Positions 5,436 to 12,943 of a stretch of DNA of 13,813 nt are shown here, piece after piece. Each line of letters opens with the position of its first letter. Position 1 is the first letter of the stretch. The stretch is from Clostridiales bacterium UBA6388 (GTDB lineage Bacteria > Bacillota > Clostridia > Oscillospirales > Oscillospiraceae), in NCBI GenBank assembly GCA_002437575.1, contig DJQK01000126.1, positions 1-13,813 on the forward strand, in the 5' to 3' direction. A program made the position numbers and the translations under genes. Under the pieces are notes generated by a model, which saw only the letters and a program-made list of their open reading frames with translations, searched no databases and was not told the origin of the DNA.

Positions 5436-6200
5436 ATGGAACAGCTCTTACAGGCGCAGCTGCAGGCCGAACGCGAAGGCCGTACCTACGCCGTCGTGAC
5501 CATCGCGGAAGCAAGCGGCAGCGTGCCGCGCACAAGCGGCAAGCTTCTGGTCCTGTCAAGCGGACAAACGTGCGGTACCATCGGCGGTGGACCTGCCGAG
5601 CACCGGGCCATACAGGACGCGCTGCGGGCGATGGACGCGGGGCAAAACGCCTTTCTGCGCTACGACTTCCCTTCCGCCTCCGCAGAGCGCTGCGCCGGCC
5701 GTCTCGGCCTTCTTTTTGAGGTCTTCCGGCCGAAGCCGCTGCTGGTCATATTCGGCGGCGGGCACGTAGGGCGGAGTCTCATGCGCCTTGCAAGGCCGAC
5801 CGGCTTTCGCATTTTGCTCTTTGACGACCGGGAAAAAACGCAGATCCCCGAGGCCGTTTCCCTGGCCGATCGCTTTGTGCGCGTGCCGGAGATCGAGCGC
5901 GGCATTCTGCAAGAGCCGGTTCCCGCAGGCGCGTTCTTCGTTCTGTGCGGACACGACCACGCGGCAGATGGCGAAGCGCTTTCTGCGGCGCTGCAAAAAA
6001 ATGCGCGGTACGTCGGAATGCTGGCCAGCCGCCGGAAAATCGATGCTCTGTTCTCGCAGCTGAAAGACCGTGGCTTCACGGATGAACAGCTCTCTTTCGT
6101 CCACAGCCCCATCGGCCTCGATCTCGGCGGAGAGTCTCCGCAGGAGCTTGCCGTCGGGATCCTCGCGCAGATTTTACTCGTCAAAAACAAAAAAGGGTAA
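5436..6200 (+). CDS. xdhC: XdhC/CoxI-family protein
   Basis: A 254-residue protein of the XdhC/CoxI family, accessory factors that insert or sulfurate the molybdenum cofactor of xanthine dehydrogenase-like hydroxylases in the cytoplasm. The N-terminal XdhC/CoxI domain carries ASGSVPRTSG (residues 26-35) and CGTIGGGPAEH (46-56). The C-terminal Rossmann-like domain begins at LLVIFGGGHVG (102-112), with YVGMLASRRK (192-201) and the signature HSPIGLDLGGESPQELAVGI (223-242). Both domains are complete. The ATG at 5436 is chosen because GGGAGG lies 8 nt upstream; the longer frame starting at 5358 would run through the promoter. It stands alone with its own promoter and terminator, and no molybdenum hydroxylase or cofactor genes are visible nearby, so its partner enzyme is unknown. 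Confidence 0.92.
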   Translation: MEQLLQAQLQAEREGRTYAVVTIAEASGSVPRTSGKLLVLSSGQTCGTIGGGPAEHRAIQDALRAMDAGQNAFLRYDFPSASAERCAGRLGLLFEVFRPKPLLVIFGGGHVGRSLMRLARPTGFRILLFDDREKTQIPEAVSLADRFVRVPEIERGILQEPVPAGAFFVLCGHDHAADGEALSAALQKNARYVGMLASRRKIDALFSQLKDRGFTDEQLSFVHSPIGLDLGGESPQELAVGILAQILLVKNKKG

Positions 6201-6205
6201 ACATT

Positions 6206-6241
6206 TCCCCACCGAAAAGCGATCTCGGTGGGGATTTTTTT
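6206..6241 (+). terminator. Rho-independent terminator of the XdhC-family gene
   Basis: A 10-bp stem (6206-6215 with 6225-6234), 9-nt loop, and TTTTTTT at 6235-6241. The stop codon of the convergent hslO gene (6240-6242, minus strand) lies within this T-tract. Confidence 0.9.
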
Positions 6242-7118
6242 ACAGGTCCTTCAGAATGTCCGCAATTTCCTCCGGGGTATAGCGGTAAATTTTGTCACAG
6301 AACTGGCAGTCGATGTCGATGGGCTTTCCGGCGTCGACGATGTCCTGCAATTCCTTTCTGCCGAGGCTGATGAGCGTCCGGGTGACGCGCTCGCGGCTGC
6401 AATAGCAGCGGTACTCCACCGGCGTCTGCTCAAGAATTTCAAGCTCGAACCCATCGAGCACCGTTTCCAGCAGTGCCTTGCCGTCCATGCCGGTCTCCAG
6501 AAGCTTTGTGACCGCACTGGCTTTCTGGATGCCGGCTTCGATTTTGTCGATCATCTCGTCCGTCGCGCCGGGCATGAGCTGGATGAGATAGCCGCCCGCT
6601 GCCTTGACGCTCTGGTCGGTGTCCACCAGCACGCCGAGCGCGCACGCAGACGGGATCTGCTCACTCTGGGCAAAATACTGCGTGATATCCTCGGCAATTT
6701 CGCCCGAGACGAGCGCGACGCTTCCCACATACGGCTCTTTCATCCGCAGGTCGCGCACGACCGTCAGCGTTCCGTCGCTGCCTACCGCCGCGCCCACATC
6801 GAGCTTGCCGCGGTGCTTTTCGAGCAAACTGATCTGCGGGTTATCGACATAGCCGCGCACGTTTCCTTCCGCATCCGACACGGCCAGAAGCGTCCCCAAC
6901 GGCCCGCCGCCCTTGATCTGAAGCGTAATCGAGCCGTCCTCGGTCTTCTGCATATTGCCCATCATGGAAGCCGCGCTCAAAAGCCGTCCGAGCGCCGCCG
7001 TCGCCGTGGGAAGCAGCTTGAGCATCTGCCGCGCACGCTCAACGATGCCGGTCGAGGTGATGGCCACGGCGTTCACAAGGCCGTCTTTTGTCATGGCGCG
7101 GGTGATCTGATCGTTCAT
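6240..7118 (-). CDS. hslO: Hsp33 redox-regulated chaperone
   Basis: A 292-residue Hsp33. This cytoplasmic holdase is switched on by oxidative unfolding stress, when its zinc-bound cysteines form disulfides. All four zinc ligands are present in the C-terminal redox domain as CYC (C238, C240) and CQFC (C271, C274). The N-terminal chaperone core includes ITLQIKGGGPLGTLLAVSD (residues 64-82) and GYVDNPQ (89-95), typical of the family; length is standard. The ATG at 7118 has AAAGGA about 8 nt upstream, located inside the last codons of the preceding methyltransferase gene, whose stop is only 5 bp away. It is the last gene of the yerC-methyltransferase-hslO operon. Longer in-frame starts up to 7232 overlap the methyltransferase and are rejected. 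Confidence 0.96.
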   Translation of the reverse strand: MNDQITRAMTKDGLVNAVAITSTGIVERARQMLKLLPTATAALGRLLSAASMMGNMQKTEDGSITLQIKGGGPLGTLLAVSDAEGNVRGYVDNPQISLLEKHRGKLDVGAAVGSDGTLTVVRDLRMKEPYVGSVALVSGEIAEDITQYFAQSEQIPSACALGVLVDTDQSVKAAGGYLIQLMPGATDEMIDKIEAGIQKASAVTKLLETGMDGKALLETVLDGFELEILEQTPVEYRCYCSRERVTRTLISLGRKELQDIVDAGKPIDIDCQFCDKIYRYTPEEIADILKDL

Positions 7119-7123
7119 TTTTT

Positions 7124-7870
7124 TTATCCTTTCTTTGCCGCAAAGAAAATACGCTGCTCGTCCGGCTGCGGCGCGTCCAGACGAAGGTTTCCGAACCGCT
7201 CGACCGTCTGAAATCCGGCAGCAAGCAGCCATTCGGTCAGCTCGTCCGGCGCGTACGCGCGTTCCACGTGCTCTTCAAACGAGCGCTCCCATGTGTCATC
7301 CGGAAGCCTCTGAAAAAGGTCCATCCCATACCGGCACAGCCCATGCCGACGGTCAAACACGGCCCGCCAGACGCAGTAGCTGTCCTCGGTCTCGTCCAGA
7401 AACACCTGTCCGTCGAGCCCTTTGAGCTTATGGGGCGTATTGATGTCGAACACAAAAAGCCCGCCCGGCTTCAGGCTCTCATAAACGCGCAGAAACGTTT
7501 TCTGCACGTCGAGCGGCTTTGTGACATAGTTGATGCTGTCGAGCGCGCACACGCACGCGTCGACCGGCTGCGGCAGGCGCAGCCGCTGCATCGGCTGCGC
7601 AATAAAAAAGGGCCGGTTTTCCTCCAGCTCCATCGCCTTTTCCGCTGCCACGGTCAGCATTTCCTCCGACCGGTCCGCCGCGATCACAGGAAAGCCGCAT
7701 TTCGCCAGCAGCACGGAAAGACTCCCCGTGCCGCAGGCAAGATCCAGAACGCTTTCTGGCTTCACGCCGAAGCGCTTCCAGAGCGATTTTACAAAGCGCA
7801 GGTATTTTTCATATGGGATATCGCGCGTGAGGCCATCGTACGACGCCGCCAGCGCCTCGTAGCAGCTCAC
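7124..7870 (-). CDS. Class I SAM-dependent methyltransferase
   Basis: A 248-residue methyltransferase with a Rossmann-like SAM-binding fold. Motif I is VLDLACGTGSLS at residues 41-52, the acidic end of strand 2 is D66 in IAADRSEEML, and motif IV is ALDSINYV at 109-116. A post-motif follows at ESLKPGGLFVFDINTPHK. The C-terminal part (WRAVFDRR and beyond) resembles the small-molecule methyltransferases often annotated only as Methyltransf_25 in Firmicutes. The substrate is unknown. The start is GTG at 7870, overlapping the upstream stop as GTGA; GGAGG lies 7 nt before it, so it is translationally coupled to yerC. The tight junction with hslO suggests, but does not prove, a role in stress physiology. 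Confidence 0.9.
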   Translation of the reverse strand: MSCYEALAASYDGLTRDIPYEKYLRFVKSLWKRFGVKPESVLDLACGTGSLSVLLAKCGFPVIAADRSEEMLTVAAEKAMELEENRPFFIAQPMQRLRLPQPVDACVCALDSINYVTKPLDVQKTFLRVYESLKPGGLFVFDINTPHKLKGLDGQVFLDETEDSYCVWRAVFDRRHGLCRYGMDLFQRLPDDTWERSFEEHVERAYAPDELTEWLLAAGFQTVERFGNLRLDAPQPDEQRIFFAAKKG

Positions 7871-8178
7871 GCGTCTTCCTCCGCGCCGTCTTCCCTGAGC
7901 CGCGCAAAGATCGTACGGTAGGCCCCTGTGCCGTAGTTGAGACTGCGGTTGACGCGCGAGATGGTCGCGCTCGACGCGCCGGTCTTCTCCAAAATGTCGT
8001 TGTAGATGAGGCCGTCGTTGAGAAGCTTTGCGACCTCAAAGCGCTGCTCCATCGCCTTGAGCTCGGGAACGGTGCACAGATCGGCGAAAAAATCGTAGCA
8101 TTCCTGTGCGCTTTCCAGCTGCAAAATGGCTTTATAGAGCTCGCTCTCGGGATCGGAGCGTTTATTTCTGTTGTTCAA
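7867..8178 (-). CDS. yerC: TrpR-like regulator, YerC/YecD family
   Basis: A small DNA-binding protein of the YerC/YecD subgroup of the TrpR superfamily. The diagnostic stretches are ECYDFFADLCTVPEL, MEQRFEVAKLLNDG, and the helix-turn-helix ILEKTGASSATISRVNRSLN followed by YGTGAYRTIF. YerC is a widespread Firmicutes transcription factor whose regulon is poorly known; it is not expected to respond to tryptophan. I place the start at TTG 8178 (103 residues) because AAGGAG (8193-8188) lies 9 nt upstream. An in-frame ATG at 8202 would add 8 residues, but it has only a weak ribosome site and would leave a leader of about 16 nt after the promoter at 8225-8253. First gene of the operon with the methyltransferase and hslO. 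Confidence 0.93.
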   Translation of the reverse strand: MNNRNKRSDPESELYKAILQLESAQECYDFFADLCTVPELKAMEQRFEVAKLLNDGLIYNDILEKTGASSATISRVNRSLNYGTGAYRTIFARLREDGAEEDA

Positions 8179-8224
8179 GTCGCAGGACTCCTTCTGTTTC
8201 ATTCGGCTTTTCCGCCGTCTGATT

Positions 8225-8253
8225 ATTTTAGCATACTAAACCATAAAAGTAAA
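8225..8253 (-). promoter_or_regulatory. Promoter of the yerC operon
   Basis: Minus strand TTTACT (8253-8248), a 17-bp spacer, and TAAAAT (8230-8225), with TGC directly before the -10 making an extended -10 element. The surroundings are AT-rich. Predicted start near 8218. Confidence 0.7.
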
Positions 8254-8303
8254 GGGACTTTTCCGCTTTATAAGAAAAAAGTGTCCGCTTCCGGTGAACA
8301 CGC

Positions 8304-8333
8304 AAAAAAGCGCCCGGAGTTTTCCGGGCGCTT
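8304..8333 (-). terminator. Rho-independent terminator of ftsZ
   Basis: A perfect 11-bp stem AAGCGCCCGGA/TCCGGGCGCTT (8308-8318 with 8323-8333), 4-nt loop, then TTTTTT on the minus strand, just 9 bp beyond the ftsZ stop codon. Confidence 0.93.
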
Positions 8334-8342
8334 GGGCGATGC

Positions 8343-9425
8343 TCAGTCCTTGTTGAAGATCTTGAAGATCTCGTCGATATCGTCGATGTCCTCGACGGCT
8401 GCGCTCTTGGCCTTTTCGCCGGCAGCGGAGTAGGCGCCGATTTTGGTGGCGGGCTGCTGCGGGGCCTGGTTCTTTTTGTCGTCGAAGCCGGTGGCGATGA
8501 CGGTGACGCGCATCTCGTCTTCGAGGTCGTCGTCGAACGCCGCGCCGAAGATGATGTTGGCGTCGGGGTTTGCCGCTTCCATGACGATGTTCGCCGCGGT
8601 CTCCACGTCGTCGAGTCCGAGCTCGGAAGAGCCGGTAATGTTAATGAGAACGCCTGTTGCGCCGTTGATGGAGGTCTCGAGCAGCGGGCTGGAGACGGCT
8701 GCCATCGCGGCCTGCTCGGCCTTGTCGCGGCCAGAGGCGGTGCCGACGCCCATGTGTGCGTGGCCGGCGTCCTTCATGATGGCCGAAACGTCGGCAAAGT
8801 CGAGGTTGATGATGACGTGCTCGGAGTATGCGACCAGCTCGGAGATGGAGCTGACGGCCTGCTTCAAAACGTCGTCTGCGATGCCGAAGGCGTTGGCAAA
8901 GGTGATCTTCTGGTCGGTGACAAATTTCAGACGGTCGTTCGGGATGATGATGAGGGAGTCGACCTTGTCGGAAAGGTTCGCGATGCCGCCCTCGGCCTGC
9001 CGCATCCGGTTCGCGCCTTCAAACTTGAAGGGCTTGGTCACGACGCCGACGGTCAGAATGCCCTTGTCGTGCGCCAGCTGCGCAATGATGGGAGCCGCGC
9101 CCGTGCCGGTTCCGCCGCCCATACCGGCGGTGATGAAGACCATGTCGGTGTCCTCCAGGACCTGCGCGATGGCGTTTTTGGATTCCTCGGCGGACTTCTG
9201 GCCGATCTCGGGCTTGGAGCCTGCGCCCATGCCGCCGGTCAGCTTTTCGCCGATCTGAATTTTGTTCTTGCAGGTGGACTTGTTGAGATCCTGCTTATCG
9301 GTATTGATCGCGACAAATTCCACGCCCGAAACGCCGGACGCGATCATTCTGTTGATAACGTTATTGCCGGCGCCGCCGACGCCGATAACTTTGATCTTAA
9401 CTACCTTTTCCGTTAAATCTGCCAT
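8343..9425 (-). CDS. ftsZ: Cell division GTPase FtsZ
   Basis: A 360-residue FtsZ, the tubulin-like GTPase that assembles the cytokinetic ring. The nucleotide-binding G-box GGGTGTGAAP is at residues 103-112, GVGGAGNNVINRM at 15-27 and AINTD at 39-43. The catalytic T7 loop NLDFADVSAIM is at 207-217 with D209 and D212. Globular-domain length is normal. The tail is short: a linker of about 30 residues from 317 leads to DIDDIDEIFKIFNKD, which departs from the usual DIPxFLRR-like conserved C-terminal peptide that binds FtsA/SepF. The ATG at 9425 has AGGAGG (9438-9433) 7 nt upstream. It has its own promoter (9530-9558), a leader of about 100 nt and a strong terminator, so it is transcribed separately from the ftsQ gene behind it. 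No ftsA is present between ftsQ and ftsZ. Confidence 0.98.
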   Translation of the reverse strand: MADLTEKVVKIKVIGVGGAGNNVINRMIASGVSGVEFVAINTDKQDLNKSTCKNKIQIGEKLTGGMGAGSKPEIGQKSAEESKNAIAQVLEDTDMVFITAGMGGGTGTGAAPIIAQLAHDKGILTVGVVTKPFKFEGANRMRQAEGGIANLSDKVDSLIIIPNDRLKFVTDQKITFANAFGIADDVLKQAVSSISELVAYSEHVIINLDFADVSAIMKDAGHAHMGVGTASGRDKAEQAAMAAVSSPLLETSINGATGVLINITGSSELGLDDVETAANIVMEAANPDANIIFGAAFDDDLEDEMRVTVIATGFDDKKNQAPQQPATKIGAYSAAGEKAKSAAVEDIDDIDEIFKIFNKD

Positions 9426-9529
9426 TTGTCTTCCTCCTATGTAGAAACCAGCTGTATTTTCCGGCTCACTGCATCATGATTTGGGAACGTTCCGGCATAT
9501 TCAGATGCTCCCTCTATTTTATCCAGTCT

Positions 9530-9558
9530 ATTCTATATCGAAAACGGCCAGAGGTCAA
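9530..9558 (-). promoter_or_regulatory. ftsZ promoter
   Basis: Minus strand TTGACC (9558-9553), a 17-bp spacer, and TAGAAT (9535-9530). The predicted leader of about 97 nt contains two palindromes, GGAACGTTCC (9484-9493) and ATCATGAT (9473-9480), of unknown meaning. Confidence 0.75.
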
Positions 9559-9570
9559 TAGAAATCACGC

Positions 9571-9606
9571 AAAAAAGCAGGATTTTTCGTCGAAATCGCC
9601 GTCTGC
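9571..9606 (-). terminator. Weak candidate terminator after ftsQ
   Basis: On the minus strand, GCAG and GATTT pair with AAATC and CTGC around a 7-nt loop with a 5-nt bulge, followed by TTTTTT (9576-9571). It lies just after the ftsQ stop and before the ftsZ promoter; pairing is modest. Confidence 0.35.
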
Positions 9607-9614
9607 GCGCGCTC

Positions 9615-10397
9615 TCACGCCTTCGGATGGAACTTTGCGCGGTTCGCCTCGGTGAGCGTCAGGTCGATCGTGCCTGCCTGAAAGTCGCTCAGCTGCTCCA
9701 AAATCGCCTGCAAATACTGCACCTTGTAAGAAAGCCGGTCGGAGCTTCCCAGATCGATCTCGTACCGGTCGTCATATTGCAGGATCATGTCGTATTCCTT
9801 TTCGACGTTCAGCCCCGCGACGTGCTCTAAAATGCCGGTGCCGTCGAGCTCGGAGAAAAGCGTCAGAACGGCGTCGAGCGTGGATGAATTGACTGCCGTG
9901 ACGCTCTGCCCCGCCGTGGGGTTATTGAGCGTGAGACCGACGATCTGCGGGTACTGCTCCAATACAGACTCGTCGATGCGCTCGAGCGCCTTTCCAGAGG
10001 GGCTGATGAGCCAGTAGGCGTTCGTGTCCGTCTGTGCGGCGAAGACAAGCTCGCTTTCCTTGACGGAAATGACCACGGTGTCGGGAAGCACGCGCCCCAC
10101 GCTCACCTGATCGACATACGGAAGCGCAGCCTTCACACGCCCGCCGACGGCCGCCCGGCTCACGGTCAGAAGATTGTCGCCCAGCTCCAGACCCGAGGCC
10201 TCGATGACCGTCTCGTCGGAGTAGATGGTGTTTCCCTGCACCTCGATGCGGCCGACCTTGAAAAAGATCGCCACGCCGAAGACGACCGCCGCAGCAAGCG
10301 CGGCCATAATGATGAGTTTTCCCGCCATGCCGTTTCCGGCGGGTGCACGGCGCACGGACTTCTGGGACTGCGTGCGTCTGTTTGTTGTTCGCTTCAT
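9615..10397 (-). CDS. ftsQ: Cell division protein FtsQ/DivIB
   Basis: A 260-residue bitopic membrane protein of the divisome. A basic cytoplasmic tail (residues 1-27) precedes one transmembrane helix (LIIMAALAAAVVFGVAIFF, 28-46). A POTRA domain follows at about 48-116: VGRIEVQGNTIYSDETVIEA and ALPYVDQVSVGRVLPDTVVI. The remainder is the extracytoplasmic beta domain that contacts FtsL and DivIC. The ATG at 10397 is chosen because AAGGAG lies 8 nt upstream; an upstream in-frame TTG at 10436 would add 13 unlikely residues. It follows murA by 58 bp, and the gap holds a small palindrome (TCTGCC AA GGCAGA, 10411-10424) next to the ribosome site. Sequence is divergent outside the POTRA core, as is normal for this family. 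Confidence 0.93.
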   Translation of the reverse strand: MKRTTNRRTQSQKSVRRAPAGNGMAGKLIIMAALAAAVVFGVAIFFKVGRIEVQGNTIYSDETVIEASGLELGDNLLTVSRAAVGGRVKAALPYVDQVSVGRVLPDTVVISVKESELVFAAQTDTNAYWLISPSGKALERIDESVLEQYPQIVGLTLNNPTAGQSVTAVNSSTLDAVLTLFSELDGTGILEHVAGLNVEKEYDMILQYDDRYEIDLGSSDRLSYKVQYLQAILEQLSDFQAGTIDLTLTEANRAKFHPKA

Positions 10398-10455
10398 ACT
10401 ATGTTCTCCTTCTGCCAAGGCAGAGGTTGGCTTCAAATCAATGGTTGACTTAATA

Positions 10456-11736
10456 TTACGTATTATACACGAAAGAGGATGGAATATCTACACTTTTTAT
10501 GCGGGCGCCAAGATTTTTCAAATTTTCTTCGAGTGCGCAGTAGCCGCGCTCCAGATGCCGGAGGCCTGTAAGCACAGAGCTTCCTTCTGCCATGAGCCCC
10601 GCCGCGACAAGCGCCGCCGCGCCGCGCAGATCCTCGGCCTTTAAGCTTTCGCCGTGTAATTTGGAAACGCCGCGCACGATCGCCTCCCGGCCGCAAAGCG
10701 CAATGTCCGCGCCGAGTTTTTGCATTTCCGGCACGTGGAGAAACCGCCGGGCAAAGATCGTCTCGCGAAACACGCTCTCGCCCTTCGCTTTCAGGACTGC
10801 CGCCATCAAAACCGGCTGCGCGTCCGTCGGAAAGCCGGGATACGGCGCGGTCACAATGGGCCCGACCGCCGAAAGTTTCCCCGTGCTTTTGATCAAGATC
10901 CGGTCGGCTGCGCAGGAAATTTCGCAGCCCGCCGCGCGAAGGGCATCGATCACCGGCGCAAGCAGCCTTCCGTTTACGCGATGAAGCTCCATTTCCCCGC
11001 CGCAGCCCGCGGCCATGCACAGATACGTCGCGGCCTCGATGCGGTCGGGCAGGATGGTATACGTCGCGCCGTGCAGCTTCGAAACCCCGCGAATGACGAT
11101 CTCCCCCGTCCCGGAACCTGAAATGTCCGCCCCGGCCGCACGGAGAAAGCCGACCAGATCGGAAATTTCCGGCTCTCTTGCAGCGCCGGTGAGCGTCACG
11201 TCGTTTTTTCCCAACGCGCAGGCGAGAAGCAGATTTTCCGTCGCGCCGACGCTTGGAAGCGGCAGCGTGATGCTGCCTCCCAGCCGCTTCGGCCACTCGG
11301 CAAAAATCGCGCCGTCCCGAAAGGAAAACCGCGCGCCAAGCTTTGTAAGCGCTTTCACGTGCAGATCGATGGGCCGGTCCCCCAGCGGACAGCCGCCCGG
11401 CAGCGCCAGCTCCGCCCGCGAAAGCTTCGCCAGCAGCGCCCCTAAAAGCAGGACCGACGAGCGCATTTTCCCGGCCAGCGCTTTGGGAACGCAGACTGCG
11501 TTCAGCCCCGTGGGGTCTATGAGCAGCGTGCTTCCCTCGCGCTTTGTCTTGCAGCCGAGCGCTTTGAGAATGGAAAGCGCCGTGCGCACGTCTTCAATGT
11601 CGGGGCAGTTATGTAACACACACGGCGACGAGCACAGACAGCACGCCGCAAGTACCGGCAGGACGCTGTTTTTCGCGCCGTGGATCCGGACCGCGCCCGA
11701 AAGGCGGGCCGGGCCTTCGATCAGGAGCTTTTTCAT
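10456..11736 (-). CDS. murA: UDP-N-acetylglucosamine 1-carboxyvinyltransferase
   Basis: A 426-residue MurA, which transfers enolpyruvate from PEP to UDP-GlcNAc, the first committed step of peptidoglycan synthesis in the cytoplasm. Key residues are all in place: K22-N23 in HGAKNSVLPVLAA, the PEP-binding and fosfomycin-target cysteine C116 in PGGCPLGDRPIDLH, the catalytic aspartate in PGFPTDAQP, and the arginine in LRHLERGYCALEENL near the C terminus. Presence of the cysteine predicts a fosfomycin-sensitive type enzyme. The ATG at 11736 has GGAGG 7 nt upstream. It lies between murG (54-bp gap) and ftsQ (58-bp gap), so it is likely cotranscribed with both. Many Firmicutes carry a second murA elsewhere; this cannot be judged here. 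Confidence 0.97.
   Translation of the reverse strand: MKKLLIEGPARLSGAVRIHGAKNSVLPVLAACCLCSSPCVLHNCPDIEDVRTALSILKALGCKTKREGSTLLIDPTGLNAVCVPKALAGKMRSSVLLLGALLAKLSRAELALPGGCPLGDRPIDLHVKALTKLGARFSFRDGAIFAEWPKRLGGSITLPLPSVGATENLLLACALGKNDVTLTGAAREPEISDLVGFLRAAGADISGSGTGEIVIRGVSKLHGATYTILPDRIEAATYLCMAAGCGGEMELHRVNGRLLAPVIDALRAAGCEISCAADRILIKSTGKLSAVGPIVTAPYPGFPTDAQPVLMAAVLKAKGESVFRETIFARRFLHVPEMQKLGADIALCGREAIVRGVSKLHGESLKAEDLRGAAALVAAGLMAEGSSVLTGLRHLERGYCALEENLKNLGARIKSVDIPSSFVYNT
10462..10490 (-). promoter_or_regulatory. Possible internal promoter for ftsQ
   Basis: Minus strand TAGATA (10490-10485, four of six), a 17-bp spacer, and TATAAT (10467-10462, perfect). It lies inside the last codons of murA, about 60 nt before the ftsQ start. 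Could be chance. Confidence 0.35.
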
Positions 11737-11790
11737 CGGTCAACCTCCACATTTCCGGGTCAATTTCCCCATCCTATGCGGAGGCGATTT

Positions 11791-12918
11791 TTATCGTGAC
11801 TTGATGAGCTCTAATGCCGTGTCGTAAATGCGCTGCGCAGCGTCCACGACGGCAAGACTCGACGCGGCCTTTCGCATGGCCTTCGTGCGCTCGGTATCGT
11901 CCAGAATTTCCTTTGCCGTGTCAAAAAGCACCCTTCCGCTGCATTCCGCTTCCGGCACAACGACGGCTGCGCCTCTTCCCTGCAGGACCATCGCGTTTTT
12001 TTCCTGATGGTTGTTGGTCACGTTCGGGCTCGGCACCATGATGCACGGCAGCGCGCTCGCGCAGATCTCGCTGATCGTGGCGGCGCCGGCGCGGCAGATG
12101 ATGAGGTCCGCCGCGGCCATGACGTCCGGCATATTGAAAATATACTCGCGCATATCGATGGCCGGGTGCTTTTCCAGATCGAGACCGAGGTCCCTGACAT
12201 ACTGCGGCATCCAGCGCCAGCCGAACGAGCCCGTGGCGTGCAGGTGCCGGAACGGCTCTGCGGCGTCTGCCTCGCACTTCATGAACTCGGCGATCTTTTT
12301 GTTCATTTCGCGTGCGCCGAGGCTTCCCCAGCATGAGACGATAAACGGCCGTTCATCCAGACCGAGCTTTTCTCTGGCCTGCTGGCGGCGGGTAAAGAGG
12401 AACTCCTCGCGCACCGGCGTTCCGGTGACGACGACCTTTCGGGGGTCGTGATAGGCGCTCCTGCTGTCTTCGAACGAGACCATGATCTTATCCATGTATT
12501 TTTCGACCATCCGCGTCGTTAAGCCCGGCACGGCGTTCGACTCGTGCACCATCGTCGGGATCGACAGCCGCGCGCCCTCGCGCAGCGCCGGAAAGCTTGC
12601 ATACCCGCCCGTTCCGATGACGATGTCGGGTCGGAAGGCGGTCAGGATCTTGTGGACCTTGCGTCTCGATTCCGATAAGTGCACCGCCGTTTCGAGATTA
12701 TGCAAAATGGCCTCCGGGGTGAGCTTTCGCTGAAAGTTGGAGATTTTCAGCGTCTCGAGCCGGAAGCCCTCGCGCGGGACGATCTTGTTTTCCATGCCGT
12801 CTTCCGCGCCGATGAATAAAATATTGCAGCCGGGCTGGCGCTGCTGGAAAAGCCGCGCCACGGCAATGGCGGGGTAAATGTGTCCGCCCGTGCCGCCGCA
12901 GGTAAAGACAATGTTCAT
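11791..12918 (-). CDS. murG: Lipid II-forming glycosyltransferase MurG
   Basis: A 375-residue MurG, the peripheral inner-membrane enzyme that adds GlcNAc from UDP-GlcNAc to lipid I to make lipid II. The N-domain glycine loop is TCGGTGGHIYPA (residues 6-17). IGTGGYASFP (101-110) and HESNAVPGLTTR (125-136) follow. The C-domain carries WGSLGAREMN (197-206), the donor-site RAGAATISEI (276-285) and NNHQEKNA (302-309). The second glycine loop reads CWGSLGA instead of the more common GGSQGA. The ATG at 12918 is preferred because GGAGG lies 5 nt upstream; an ATG 4 codons earlier (12930) overlaps that site. Upstream lies the hairpin-rich gap to ftsW. Confidence 0.97.
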   Translation of the reverse strand: MNIVFTCGGTGGHIYPAIAVARLFQQRQPGCNILFIGAEDGMENKIVPREGFRLETLKISNFQRKLTPEAILHNLETAVHLSESRRKVHKILTAFRPDIVIGTGGYASFPALREGARLSIPTMVHESNAVPGLTTRMVEKYMDKIMVSFEDSRSAYHDPRKVVVTGTPVREEFLFTRRQQAREKLGLDERPFIVSCWGSLGAREMNKKIAEFMKCEADAAEPFRHLHATGSFGWRWMPQYVRDLGLDLEKHPAIDMREYIFNMPDVMAAADLIICRAGAATISEICASALPCIMVPSPNVTNNHQEKNAMVLQGRGAAVVVPEAECSGRVLFDTAKEILDDTERTKAMRKAASSLAVVDAAQRIYDTALELIKSR

Positions 12919-12943
12919 ACGCGCCTCCATCCCCTTGCATTCT

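Noticed and set aside
5021..5437. Minus-strand frame reading GPVAQLGERSVRIREVESSS
   Set aside because: This is the well-known false protein produced by translating through a tRNA gene; the tRNA-Ala at 5230-5305 explains it.
6228..7211. 327-codon plus-strand frame opposite hslO
   Set aside because: Antisense of a clearly conserved Hsp33 gene; the start lies in the XdhC-gene terminator.
9484..9493. LexA (SOS) box before ftsZ
   Set aside because: GGAACGTTCC has no spacer between half-sites, unlike the Firmicute SOS box GAAC-N4-GTTC.
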